A DNA stretch of 64,000 nucleotides, taken from assembly GCF_001741865.1 (NCBI RefSeq), contig NZ_CP017147.1, positions 5,013,001 to 5,077,000 on the forward strand, in the 5' to 3' direction. Origin of the DNA: Bosea vaviloviae. GTDB lineage: Bacteria > Pseudomonadota > Alphaproteobacteria > Rhizobiales > Beijerinckiaceae. Below, in pieces: positions 56,895 through 64,000 of the stretch; position 1 is the first letter of the stretch; each line of letters opens with the position of its first letter. Below the pieces are notes generated by a model, which did not search any database, had not been told where the DNA came from, and saw only the letters and a program-made list of their open reading frames with translations. The position numbers and the translations under genes were made by a program.

Positions 56895-58405
56895 CAGGCT
56901 TCGGCCACCTCATGAGCGGCACTGCGAACCGGCGTGCCTCCACAGCCACAACCAGCTTCACCCGAGGCCTTCGCCCGGGCATCATCCGCGCAGCAGGCAT
57001 CGACTGCCGCGGGAGCCGGGCCGCCACAGCAGCCGGTGTCGGCCACGGCAGGGCCGTCCGGCGTCGTGCTGCAGACGCCGGTCTCGGGCAGCACGAGCTC
57101 GACCCGCCGCGCCGCCGCGCGATCGCCCGCGATCTCCGCCACGATCGAGCGGACCTGCTCATGGCCAGTGGCCAGCAGGAAAGTCGGCGCCCGGCCATAA
57201 GCCTTCATGCCCGCTATGTAGAAGCCGGGCTCGGGATGGGCGAGTTCGGCCGCTCCATGCGGGCGCACCGTGCCGCAGGAATGCTCGTTGGGATCGATCA
57301 GAGGCGCAAGGGCGGGTGGGCATTCCAGGGCCGGATCGAGCTGGACCCTGAGTTCACGTAGCAAAGCGAGATCGGGCCGGAACCCGGTCGCGACGATCAA
57401 CTCGTCGACCGTCACATCGCGTCCGCCGCTATTGGCCGCCGCTAGAGCGTTTTCAAGCGAAGTGGATACCGGTTCGCGTGAAGAAAACGCGTCAAAACAA
57501 GAATCTGGAGCAATTGAACGATCCGACCGGATCGGAAATTGCTCTAGCTGCAGACCGGCGTCCACACGTTCGATCCGTTCGAGCTGGAAGCCGGTCTCGA
57601 CCGCGATCAGGCCCCGCTCGACGAGCTTTGCGATGCGCGTGCCCAGTTCGCCGCGCGCGGCCAATTGATCGGCCGCCCCACCGCCAAAGGCCTTGGACAG
57701 CAGGGTGCCGCGATAAAGCCAGATGATCCGGGTTTCGGGCGCGCGCTCCTGCAGATCGGCGAGCGCGATCAGCGTGCCGATGGCGGAATGTCCTCCGCCC
57801 AAAACCGCAATCCGCTTGCTGGCATAGCGCGCCCGCGCCCCGCCCAGCACATCGGGCATGCCGTAGCTGACCGCAGCAGCGGCCTCGCGCTCCCCCAGCG
57901 CCGCTAGCCCACCCGAACCGGCCGGGTTGGGCGAGAACCATGTGCCGGAGGCGTCGATCACGGCGTCCGCCAGCAGGGTTTTTTCGCCGGTTCCGCTGCC
58001 ATAGCGCAGAGCAAAGGGCGCGGAATCGCGTCCGGCCGTCCGGACCTTGTCGAATCTGGACCGGGTCACGGAGAGCACGCGCGCATCGAAATGGATCGCA
58101 TGGCGCAGCGCCGTGCGTTCTGCCAGCGGCGCAAGATACCGATCGATCAGCTCGCCGCCGGTCGGGTATCCGCCAGGATCTGGACGGCTCCAGCCGGATG
58201 CGACCAGCAGCCGCTCCGCCGCGCCATCGATGTTGAAAGCCCAGGGCGAGAACATCGGCACATGCGCCCAATGCCGCACGCCATGCCCGACCGCACTGCC
58301 CTGCTCCAGCACGACCGGTCTCAGGCCGCGTTCGGTGGCATGGGCCGCCGCCGCCAGCCCAACCGGCCCTGCCCCGATGATCGCAATGGTCTTGATCTCC
58401 GCCAT
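56894..58405 (-). CDS. FAD/NAD(P)-binding oxidoreductase with Cys-rich tail (ArsO-like)
   Basis: A 503-residue flavoprotein monooxygenase-like enzyme. FAD motif GAGPVG at 11-16 and a second dinucleotide motif GGGHSAIG at 203-210; the ATGFRPDL motif at 339-346 is typical of flavin-containing monooxygenases. The C-terminal 60 residues hold seven cysteines (445, 459, 460, 471, 472, 486, 488), suited to bind a soft metal or trivalent metalloid. Residues about 287-321 are encoded by a 106-bp palindromic repeat inserted in frame (57442-57547), in a loop before the ATGFRPD motif. Start: ATG at 58403-58405 with GAGGA upstream; a longer frame reads into arsR. An arsenic role is suggested by context, not proven. 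Confidence 0.75.
   Translation of the reverse strand: MAEIKTIAIIGAGPVGLAAAAHATERGLRPVVLEQGSAVGHGVRHWAHVPMFSPWAFNIDGAAERLLVASGWSRPDPGGYPTGGELIDRYLAPLAERTALRHAIHFDARVLSVTRSRFDKVRTAGRDSAPFALRYGSGTGEKTLLADAVIDASGTWFSPNPAGSGGLAALGEREAAAAVSYGMPDVLGGARARYASKRIAVLGGGHSAIGTLIALADLQERAPETRIIWLYRGTLLSKAFGGGAADQLAARGELGTRIAKLVERGLIAVETGFQLERIERVDAGLQLEQFPIRSDRSIAPDSCFDAFSSREPVSTSLENALAAANSGGRDVTVDELIVATGFRPDLALLRELRVQLDPALECPPALAPLIDPNEHSCGTVRPHGAAELAHPEPGFYIAGMKAYGRAPTFLLATGHEQVRSIVAEIAGDRAAARRVELVLPETGVCSTTPDGPAVADTGCCGGPAPAAVDACCADDARAKASGEAGCGCGGTPVRSAAHEVAEA
57442..57547. repeat. Palindromic repeat inserted inside a coding sequence, copy 5
   Basis: Bounded by CTAGAGC and GCTCTAG, with the core GCGAAGTGGATACCGGTTCG followed by CGTGAAGAAAACGC, a sequence well known between genes in Rhizobiales. 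A second inner palindrome ATCCGACCGGATCGGA lies at its other end. Here it lies wholly within the flavoprotein gene, contains no stop in the coding frame and adds about 35 residues. Confidence 0.85.
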
Positions 58406-58419
58406 CTCATGATCCTCAA

Positions 58420-58438
58420 ATTCTGGAATAATCGAAAT
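58420..58438. promoter_or_regulatory. Candidate second ArsR operator
   Basis: ATTCTGGAATAATCGAAAT between arsR and the flavoprotein gene shares ATTCTGGAA and AAT spacing with the sequence upstream of arsR (58811-58830), in opposite orientation. Confidence 0.3.
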
Positions 58439-58452
58439 AGAAGGCAGCGAGA

Positions 58453-58770
58453 TCAGGCCGCGTCCTGCTCGTTTGGGCCACAGCGGCTCTCGACGCAGCA
58501 CTCGGCCACGAGGAACTGCAGCAACGCGTTCATCAGGTCGAAATTGGCCCGGCAGATCAGCGTGGTGCCGTCGCGCTCCTGGCTGACGAGCCCCACGATG
58601 ATCAGCGTCTTGAGGTGGTGCGACAGGGTCGAGGCCGCGATCTCGAGCCGTTGCTGGCACTGGCCGACGGAGAGCCCGTCATGGCCGGCGCGGACCAGCA
58701 AGCGAAAGAGCGAGAGCCGGGTCGGATTGCCCAGGGCCTCGAGTCTGGCGGCGGCGTCTTGCGTATTCAT
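58453..58770 (-). CDS. arsR: ArsR/SmtB-family metalloid-responsive repressor
   Basis: A 105-residue winged-helix dimeric repressor. The DNA-recognition helix region is IAASTLSHHLKTLIIVGLVS (about 44-63). It lacks the ELCVCDL-type site of E. coli ArsR but has C-terminal cysteines 91, 92 and 97 (AECCVESRCG), which resembles the CC...C As(III) site of Acidithiobacillus ArsR. ATG at 58768-58770 gives the normal length; a TTG six codons upstream is possible. It is the first gene of a three-gene operon and probably represses it. Confidence 0.85.
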   Translation of the reverse strand: MNTQDAAARLEALGNPTRLSLFRLLVRAGHDGLSVGQCQQRLEIAASTLSHHLKTLIIVGLVSQERDGTTLICRANFDLMNALLQFLVAECCVESRCGPNEQDAA

Positions 58771-58810
58771 GCAAACACGATGATCCAATCTCGGCAGGTC
58801 GTCAATCCGT

Positions 58811-58830
58811 ATTTCCAGAATTATAGAATA
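58811..58830 (-). promoter_or_regulatory. Promoter/operator of the arsR operon
   Basis: The minus strand reads TATTCTATAATTCTGGAAAT, containing a perfect -10 hexamer TATAAT (58820-58825) about 50 bases before the arsR start. The -35 is poor. The AT-rich imperfect palindrome over the -10 is where an ArsR repressor would be expected to bind. Confidence 0.5.
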
Positions 58831-58890
58831 ACAAGATTTCCACGGCGGGCAGCCCTGGCCGCGCGACCGGCAGCGTCATGCCAGGCAGCG

Positions 58891-60033
58891 TCATGCCAGA
58901 ATGCGTTGCTCCGCGAGATGGACGAGCCTGCCGCCGGCGATCGTCGCGACGACGCGCGGCTGTGGCCCCTCCGCAACCAGGATGAGATCGGCGCGCTTGC
59001 CGGGCGCGATCATGCCGCGATCGTGCAACCCCAGCGCCTGCGCCGGCGCTTCCGAGACCAGCTTCCAGGCCTCCGTGAACGCCGCCGCGCCCTTGCGCGC
59101 CAGGACGAACGGAGCCAGCGCCAGCGCCGGGTAATAGTAGTCCGAGGCCAGGATCGTGCAGAGCCCCTGGCGCACCATGTCCTCGGCCCCGGGGCAGCCC
59201 AGATGCGAGCCGCCGCGCACGACATTGGGCGCGCCGAACACGATCGCCTCGCCATGGGCGGCAGCCTCTCGCGCCGTCGCCACATCGATCGGGAATTCGG
59301 CGACGCGCACGCCGAGCGAGCGATACCAGGCCCGCATCTGCGGCGTCATGTCGTCATGCGACAAGGTCGGCACGCCAGCCTCGAGCGCCGCTTGCGCCAG
59401 CCGCGAGACCGAGCCCGCGACCTCATCGCGGCGGGAATAGACCGCCTCGGCCAGCATCATGAAATCGGCTGACGACAGCCCGGTGCGTTCGACCATCTTG
59501 GCGACCTTGGCCGGACGGACACCCTCCTTCATCAAGCCCTCGGTATGGTCGTTGAAGGCGAGCACGCCGACCCGACCCGTAGCGAGCCAGTCGAGAATCT
59601 CGGCTTCGGCATCGAGATTGAAGGTCTCGTGGCGCAGATGGAAACGCGTGTCCGCGCCGAGCTCGGGGGCCAGGCGCGCCATCGCCTCGATCAGCGAGCG
59701 CGCATTGTCGGCGCCGCGCAGGCCGGGCTCCCAGGACCAGGTCACGCCATGGAAGGCTGTCGTGATGCCGCTCGCCAGCATGGCGCGATCGGCGTCGCGC
59801 AAGGCGAGATCGATATCGAAGGAGACGCCGGGACGCGGCATGATGTGGCGCTCGAAGGCGTCGCCATGGCAATCGACGATGCCCGGCAGCACGAGCAGGC
59901 CGGAAGCGTCGAGCCGCAAGGCACCGGCAGGAGCAGGCGCGCCCGGCTCCGCGATCCTGCCGCCCGCGACGACGATATCGGCCTCGACCAGCTCCTCCAG
60001 CAGCGCCCTGCCACCTGCGATCACGATCGACAT
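58891..60033 (-). CDS. phnM: PhnM-type amidohydrolase (ribose 1-methylphosphonate 5-triphosphate diphosphatase)
   Basis: A 380-residue metal-dependent hydrolase that, in the C-P lyase pathway, removes pyrophosphate from alpha-D-ribose 1-methylphosphonate 5-triphosphate. The metal-site motif DCHGDAFERHIMPRPG is characteristic of PhnM, as are HDDMTPQMRAWY and GAPNVVRGGSH. Start at 60031-60033 after GAGAGGAA; the longer frame adds 67 Arg-rich residues. No other phn gene is in the window, so it is either detached from the main cluster or a paralog with another role. Confidence 0.88.
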   Translation of the reverse strand: MSIVIAGGRALLEELVEADIVVAGGRIAEPGAPAPAGALRLDASGLLVLPGIVDCHGDAFERHIMPRPGVSFDIDLALRDADRAMLASGITTAFHGVTWSWEPGLRGADNARSLIEAMARLAPELGADTRFHLRHETFNLDAEAEILDWLATGRVGVLAFNDHTEGLMKEGVRPAKVAKMVERTGLSSADFMMLAEAVYSRRDEVAGSVSRLAQAALEAGVPTLSHDDMTPQMRAWYRSLGVRVAEFPIDVATAREAAAHGEAIVFGAPNVVRGGSHLGCPGAEDMVRQGLCTILASDYYYPALALAPFVLARKGAAAFTEAWKLVSEAPAQALGLHDRGMIAPGKRADLILVAEGPQPRVVATIAGGRLVHLAEQRILA

Positions 60034-60182
60034 CTCATTCCTCTCGGCCAGCGCGACGAATCGGCGCGAACACCCTGCGAATGCAAATGCCTGCGAATGA
60101 AAGTGACGGATGACGATGCGATGACAACGAGACTCGGCCGGCAGCATGGCACGGTCACCGCTTGCCCCGCGCCTCATATGCC

Positions 60183-60233
60183 GGCAAGAGGCTTGTGTCG
60201 GCGAGAGGCTTGTGTCGGCGAGAGGCTTGCGCA
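60183..60233. repeat. 17-bp tandem repeat, three units
   Basis: GGCAAGAGGCTTGTGTC, GGCGAGAGGCTTGTGTC and GGCGAGAGGCTTGCGCA follow one another directly. They lie 60 bases upstream of the SelW-like gene, in its likely promoter or leader. Confidence 0.85.
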
Positions 60234-60293
60234 AGAACCGCGCGCCCGGTTGGGCAACCGGTTCACCGCCAGACCGCTACGGAGCGAAAGCCA

Positions 60294-60587
60294 ATGAGTG
60301 ACGTGAAACCGCCGCGTATCGCCATCACCTACTGCACGCAGTGCAACTGGCTGCTGCGCTCGGCCTGGATGGCGCAGGAGCTGCTTCACACCTTCGGTCC
60401 CGATCTCGGCGAAGTCGCCTTGCGGCCGGGCAGCGGCGGCAGCTTCCAGATCCATTACGACGACACGCTGATCTGGGACCGCGTCGCCGATGACGGCTTT
60501 CCCGACGTCAAGGCGCTGAAGCAGCGCGTCCGCGACCGGCTCGACCCCAGCCGCGACCTCGGCCATCTCGACCGGGCCGCGCAGTAG
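60294..60587 (+). CDS. SelT/SelW/SelH (Rdx)-family protein
   Basis: A 97-residue thioredoxin-like protein. The redox motif CTQC (14-17) is the Cys form of the selenoprotein W Cys-X-X-Sec motif, followed by NWLLRSAWMAQELLHTF; the C-terminal half GSGGSFQIHYDDTLIWDR and GFPDVKALKQRVRD is typical of Rdx proteins. It probably acts in thiol redox control. The ATG at 60294 follows GGAGCG. Its stop TAG overlaps the next palindromic repeat. Confidence 0.88.
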   Translation: MSDVKPPRIAITYCTQCNWLLRSAWMAQELLHTFGPDLGEVALRPGSGGSFQIHYDDTLIWDRVADDGFPDVKALKQRVRDRLDPSRDLGHLDRAAQ

Positions 60588-60650
60588 AGCACTGCGCGAA
60601 AAACTGAGTACCGGTTTTCGCGTGAGCAACGTCCGCAGCTTTTAGAATCG
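60586..60650. repeat. Palindromic repeat, copy 6
   Basis: AGAGCACTGCGCGAAAAACT then GAGTACCGGTTTTCGCG; the arms CGCGAAAA / TTTTCGCG (60594-60622) enclose the ACCGG core. The first bases of the repeat form part of the stop codon of the Rdx gene. It lies between two convergent genes and may end both transcripts. Confidence 0.7.
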
Positions 60651-60658
60651 ATCACGCC

Positions 60659-61645
60659 TCACGCGCTCTTCGCTACCGCCTCGATCTTGTCGATGCCGCC
60701 GAGCTTGGGCGCAAACGAGGTCCAGACCTTGCGCGCGCCCTCCTCCCAGGCCGGCCGGTTCTGCGGCTGCACGACCTTGCCGCCTTCCGCCGCAGCCTTC
60801 GCCATCGAAGCCTCCTCGTCGGCGACGATCAGGTCGTCGAAATAGCCTGCCCCCTCGGCGGCAGCGGCCGACAGTGCCGCCTTGTCCGCGGCTGAAAGCC
60901 CCTTCCAGAACGCCGCCGAGACATAGATCACGCCCGAAGCCCAGATATGGCCGGTCTCGATCAGATAGGGCACAACCTCGTGCAGCTTGAAGCCGACATA
61001 GGCCGATTTGGTTAGGTCCATCGCATCGACCACGCCGGTCTTCAGCGCGTTATAGGTCTCCGGGATCGGGATCGGCGTCGGATAGGCGCCGAGCCCCGAC
61101 CAGAGTTCCGTGTGCAGCGGGCTCTGGATCACGCGGATGCGCTTGCCTTTGATGCCTGCGGGCGTGGTGATCGGCTCCTTGGCCAGGAGATGGCGCGCGC
61201 CGTAATTGATGAAGCCGAGCACGACGAAGCCCTGCCCCTCGAACTTGCCCTTGAGCTCGTCGCCAAGCGGTCCCGCCAGCACGCGCTTGAGATGGCCCCG
61301 GTCGCGGAACAGGAAGGGCAGATCGAGGATCTGGCTGTCGGGAACCCAGCCCGACAAGGCAGAGATCGTCGAGAGCGAGGCCTGGACCGAACCCAGCCGG
61401 ACACCCTCGGCGACCTCCTTCTCGCCGCCCAGCGCGGCATTGCCGACGATGCGCAGGTCGAAGCGGCCGGGCGCGGTCCGGTTCAGAATCTCGGCGATCT
61501 TGCGCCAGACCCTGGTCTCGGGCTTGTCCTCGCCGAAGAGCGAGGCGACCGTCACGGGCCGGCCGGCGGCATGGGCCGTATGGGTGGAGAGCAGCGCGGG
61601 CGCGGCCAATAGGCTAGCCGTGATCTCGCGGCGGGTCGGCGACAT
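60659..61645 (-). CDS. TRAP transporter solute-binding protein (DctP family)
   Basis: A 328-residue periplasmic receptor. The signal peptide (1-26) carries a twin-arginine-like TRREITASLL. Family markers: SLSTISALSGWVPDSQILDLPFLFR and GKRIRVIQSPLHTELWSGLG, with the conserved Arg that binds a carboxylate; YNALKTGVVDAMD follows. Ligands are usually C4-dicarboxylates or sugar acids. The start shares one base with the DctQM stop (TGATG). The longer frame upstream lies inside the permease gene and is rejected. Confidence 0.9.
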   Translation of the reverse strand: MSPTRREITASLLAAPALLSTHTAHAAGRPVTVASLFGEDKPETRVWRKIAEILNRTAPGRFDLRIVGNAALGGEKEVAEGVRLGSVQASLSTISALSGWVPDSQILDLPFLFRDRGHLKRVLAGPLGDELKGKFEGQGFVVLGFINYGARHLLAKEPITTPAGIKGKRIRVIQSPLHTELWSGLGAYPTPIPIPETYNALKTGVVDAMDLTKSAYVGFKLHEVVPYLIETGHIWASGVIYVSAAFWKGLSAADKAALSAAAAEGAGYFDDLIVADEEASMAKAAAEGGKVVQPQNRPAWEEGARKVWTSFAPKLGGIDKIEAVAKSA

Positions 61646-63513
61646 CAGAACAACTCCTTGAAGGATGGTGGAAGCGAGGGCCAGGCGGCCGCCCCCAGGC
61701 ACAATATGGCAAGCGCGACCAGAAGCGTCGCCAGCAAGGGCAGAACGGCGCGGAAGACGGCGCTTGCCGGAACGCGGGTGATGCCGCTGACGACATAGAC
61801 CAGAATGCCCAATGGCGGGGTCAGGCCATGGATCATCAGGTTGACCACCAGGATGACACCGAACTGGATCGGATCGAGCCCGGCCGAGATCGCAACGGGC
61901 AGGAGCAGCGGCGCCAGCAGCAGGATCGCCGCGCCGATATCGAGGAAGAGCCCGGCCACCAGCAGGACGAGATTGGCGAGCAGCATCACCGCATAGGGTC
62001 CACCGCCAAGCGCCGTCACCAGCCCCGCCATCTGGTCGGAGACCCGATCGACCGCGAGCAGGAAGGCGAAGGGCGCCGACGCCCCGATCAGCATGCCCAC
62101 GGCCGCAGCTTCCGTCGCCGATTTGCGCAAGGCGCCGAAGACCGTGCCGATATTCAGGCTGCGCAGCGCCAGGCAGGCGACGAGCGCATAGGCCACTGCT
62201 AGCGCCGAAGCCTCGGTGACGGTGACGACGCCGAAGCGGATGCCGACCACGACGACGACGCCGAGCCCGATCGCCGGCAGCGCACTGACGAAGCTCTTGG
62301 CCCTCTCCTGCCCGCTGGCCTTGGGCGCAGCATCGACCACCTCGCGCACGCTGAGATGGATGCCGATCGCCAACGCCAGCGCCAGGACCCCGCCGGCGAC
62401 GAAGCCTCCGACCAGCAGCGAGCCGACCGACAGATTGGTCGCCGTCGCCAGGATCAGGAAGGCGATCGAAGGCGGGATGATGTTGTCGAGCATCGAGACG
62501 CCGGCCACGATCCCCGCCGCATGGGCCGGCGGGTAACCGCGCGCGATCAAGGCCGGCGCCATCACCTTGGCGCCGAAGGCGGCGTTGGCCACCGAGGAGC
62601 CCGACGCGCCCGAAAACAGCACGCTGGACATCAGTGTCGTCTGCGCCAGCCCCGCCCGCCAATGCCCGACCAGCGAGGCGGCGAAGCGCACCAGCCGCTC
62701 GGCCAATCCTCCCGCCGTCAGCAATTCGCCCGCGAGCAGGAAGAACGGGATCGCCAGCAGCAGGAATTTCGAGACGCCCGAGACCGTGTTCTGGACGATG
62801 GCCGGCTCGGGCAAGAGCCCGCCAAAGGCGCCGCTGAGCGAAACGCCGGCAAGCAGCGCATAGGGCAGCGGCGCGCCCAGGATCAGCCCGAGTCCGGCGA
62901 GCGAGGCCGCGACCAGGCTCGGCGTTTCCACGAAAAATCCCGTGACGCTCTGCGCCGCCAGATAAAAGCCGATGCCGAGAAGCAGCGAGGCCAGGGCCGC
63001 CGGCCAGGAGCTGTCCAGCGCGGCCCGCCACAGCACAACGACAACGGTCAGCCCGCCGCCGAGCGCGAAGGCGGCGAAGCGCAAGCTTTCCGGCAGGCCA
63101 AGAACAGTCGAGCTGCCGCCGACGAGCGCCACGACGCTGGCGCCGCCGAAGGCGAGCACGAGCGAGCCGTGAACCGCGACCGCATCGGCAAAAATCGAAG
63201 CCAGGCGCTGCACTCCAGCGGGCAGCAGGCGCACGATCACGTCAAGTCGCATCGCCAGTGCGCTCGTCGCGGCCAAAGGCGCGCCAACGGCGACCAGCGC
63301 CACGTTCAGCCAGATCGCCAATTCGTCGGACCAGACGAATCCACCGCCAAACACATAGCGGCGCAGCACCGCCGCCATCACCACGGCGAAGAGCACCGCA
63401 AGGATGATGGCTCCCAGCCATTCCAGCCCCGTGACGAGGCAAGACAGCCCACGCTCGGCTCGGCGGCGCAGCGACGGCTTCGGTACCAATGATGATGTCG
63501 CAAGGCTCGTCAT
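61645..63513 (-). CDS. TRAP transporter permease, fused small and large subunits (DctQM)
   Basis: A 622-residue membrane protein. Residues about 20-180 form the four-helix DctQ-type domain (LRRYVFGGGFVWSDELAIWL); about 195-620 the 12-helix DctM domain (GVSKFLLLAIPFFLLAGELL; SSVLFSGASGSSVANAAFGA; DNIIPPSIAFLILA; TPPLGILVYVVSGI). It imports the ligand with sodium. The start at 63511-63513 is preferred to a more distal ATG because the extra 25 residues are Cys/Arg-rich. It is the first gene of a two-gene TRAP operon, followed by DctP. Confidence 0.9.
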   Translation of the reverse strand: MTSLATSSLVPKPSLRRRAERGLSCLVTGLEWLGAIILAVLFAVVMAAVLRRYVFGGGFVWSDELAIWLNVALVAVGAPLAATSALAMRLDVIVRLLPAGVQRLASIFADAVAVHGSLVLAFGGASVVALVGGSSTVLGLPESLRFAAFALGGGLTVVVVLWRAALDSSWPAALASLLLGIGFYLAAQSVTGFFVETPSLVAASLAGLGLILGAPLPYALLAGVSLSGAFGGLLPEPAIVQNTVSGVSKFLLLAIPFFLLAGELLTAGGLAERLVRFAASLVGHWRAGLAQTTLMSSVLFSGASGSSVANAAFGAKVMAPALIARGYPPAHAAGIVAGVSMLDNIIPPSIAFLILATATNLSVGSLLVGGFVAGGVLALALAIGIHLSVREVVDAAPKASGQERAKSFVSALPAIGLGVVVVVGIRFGVVTVTEASALAVAYALVACLALRSLNIGTVFGALRKSATEAAAVGMLIGASAPFAFLLAVDRVSDQMAGLVTALGGGPYAVMLLANLVLLVAGLFLDIGAAILLLAPLLLPVAISAGLDPIQFGVILVVNLMIHGLTPPLGILVYVVSGITRVPASAVFRAVLPLLATLLVALAILCLGAAAWPSLPPSFKELF

Positions 63514-63582
63514 GGCGCTAACGCAGTGACGAGAATGCGCGCGAACGCAAGAGGCGGCTGCGCATTTGCATGTGCCGCGTTC

Positions 63583-63605
63583 AGCCAAAAATCGATTTGG
63601 CTGAC
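63583..63605 (-). terminator. Possible terminator of the right-edge gene
   Basis: On the minus strand GTCAGCCAAATCGATTTTTG then GCTGA forms a stem of about eight pairs (CAGCCAAA / TTTGGCTG). There is no T run directly after it, so termination is uncertain. Confidence 0.35.
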
Positions 63606-63752
63606 CTGTTCAGATCTCCAGAGTGCCCTACCCGGTGCGACCCGTGGTAGGGTGGTGGTTCTCGGGGCACGGCGGGACCGGGAGCGTGGATCCGGCCCTA
63701 TCACAGGCCCTTTCCGACAAATCGCCGACAAGATCGAGACCGGCCGCTCTCC

Positions 63753-64000
63753 TTACGGACCTTCGACGGCCGCGCTCGTGACGCCCTCGATCCGGTCTCG
63801 GCCCGCCAGCCCCGCCGTCACCGATCGGATGAACTGATCGACCATCTCCTCGTAGGGAAGGGTCTCGGCGTCCGCGAGGTCGAACGGGCCGTACTTCGGA
63901 TCGTCCAGTTCGTGGACGAAGAGCCGGAAGCCCGCGTTCCCCACGATCCGGAACGCGGCGGGTTGCCCTCCGGCGCCGGAGAGCGTCATCGTGATCGACC
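63753..64000 (-). CDS. Partial CDS at the right edge, C-terminal part
   Basis: An open minus-strand frame runs from the window edge to a TAA at 63753-63755, giving 82 residues ending ...GVTSAAVEGP. It includes GFRLFVHELDDPKYGPFDLA and YEEMVDQFIRSVTAGLAGRD. The ATG at 63987-63989 is only an internal Met: the frame is open beyond it and no ribosome-binding site is visible. The EMVDQFIRSVTAG pattern recalls the C-terminal helix of Gfo/Idh/MocA-type oxidoreductases, but too little is visible for a family call. Confidence 0.5.
   Translation of the reverse strand, partial: SITMTLSGAGGQPAAFRIVGNAGFRLFVHELDDPKYGPFDLADAETLPYEEMVDQFIRSVTAGLAGRDRIEGVTSAAVEGP

Noticed and set aside
60183..60233. CRISPR-like array
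   Set aside because: Units are 17 bp with no spacers; simple direct repeats.

Overview
The window is high-GC DNA from an alphaproteobacterium of the Hyphomicrobiales (Rhizobiales), most like a Bosea/Methylobacterium-type genome. Three things point there: the fused rif-str-S10-spc-alpha ribosomal gene order, the rarA-degQ cluster next to rplQ, and several copies of a palindromic intergenic repeat with a GTGGGAACCGG or GTGGATACCGG core that is familiar from this order. The genus is inferred from overall resemblance, not from a search. Nearly all genes are on the minus strand, so biological order runs from high to low coordinates.

1-9.9 kb holds housekeeping and accessory genes: a cut-off CDS at the edge, a lipase-like lipoprotein, a HAD phosphatase, a PsiF-repeat protein, an overlapping chain (degQ, rarA, then crcB and an RluC-type pseudouridine synthase), a TctC-type solute-binding protein and a maltose-type O-acetyltransferase.

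9.9-44.8 kb is a nearly complete transcription/translation supercluster, read leftwards: tRNA-Trp, a methyltransferase, secE, nusG, rplK, rplA, rplJ, rplL, rpoB, rpoC // rpsL, rpsG, fusA, tuf1, rpsJ, rplC, rplD, rplW, rplB, rpsS, rplV, rpsC, rplP, rpmC, rpsQ, rplN, rplX, rplE, rpsN, rpsH, rplF, rplR, rpsE, rpmD, rplO, secY, adk, rpsM, rpsK, rpoA, rplQ. It is broken once, between rpoC and rpsL. There an ORF-less group II intron (about 626 nt) sits directly after the rpoC terminator, beside a two-gene plus-strand unit (a secreted protein and an OmpA-family protein).

44.8-64 kb is accessory: a DHDPS-family aldolase; a second tuf gene whose 3' end has been rebuilt, with an old tail displaced downstream; a TonB-dependent siderophore receptor with an RhtX/FptX-like importer; pncB; a transketolase remnant; a nucleotide-sugar dehydrogenase; glpD; an ArsR / Cys-rich flavoprotein / MFS operon that looks like a metalloid resistance unit and carries a palindromic repeat inserted in frame in the flavoprotein; phnM; a SelW-like Rdx protein; and a TRAP transporter with fused DctQM.

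The least ordinary features are the ORF-less intron, the rebuilt tuf2 end, the in-frame palindromic element and the metalloid-type operon. No CRISPR array, rRNA gene, prophage or integrase was seen.
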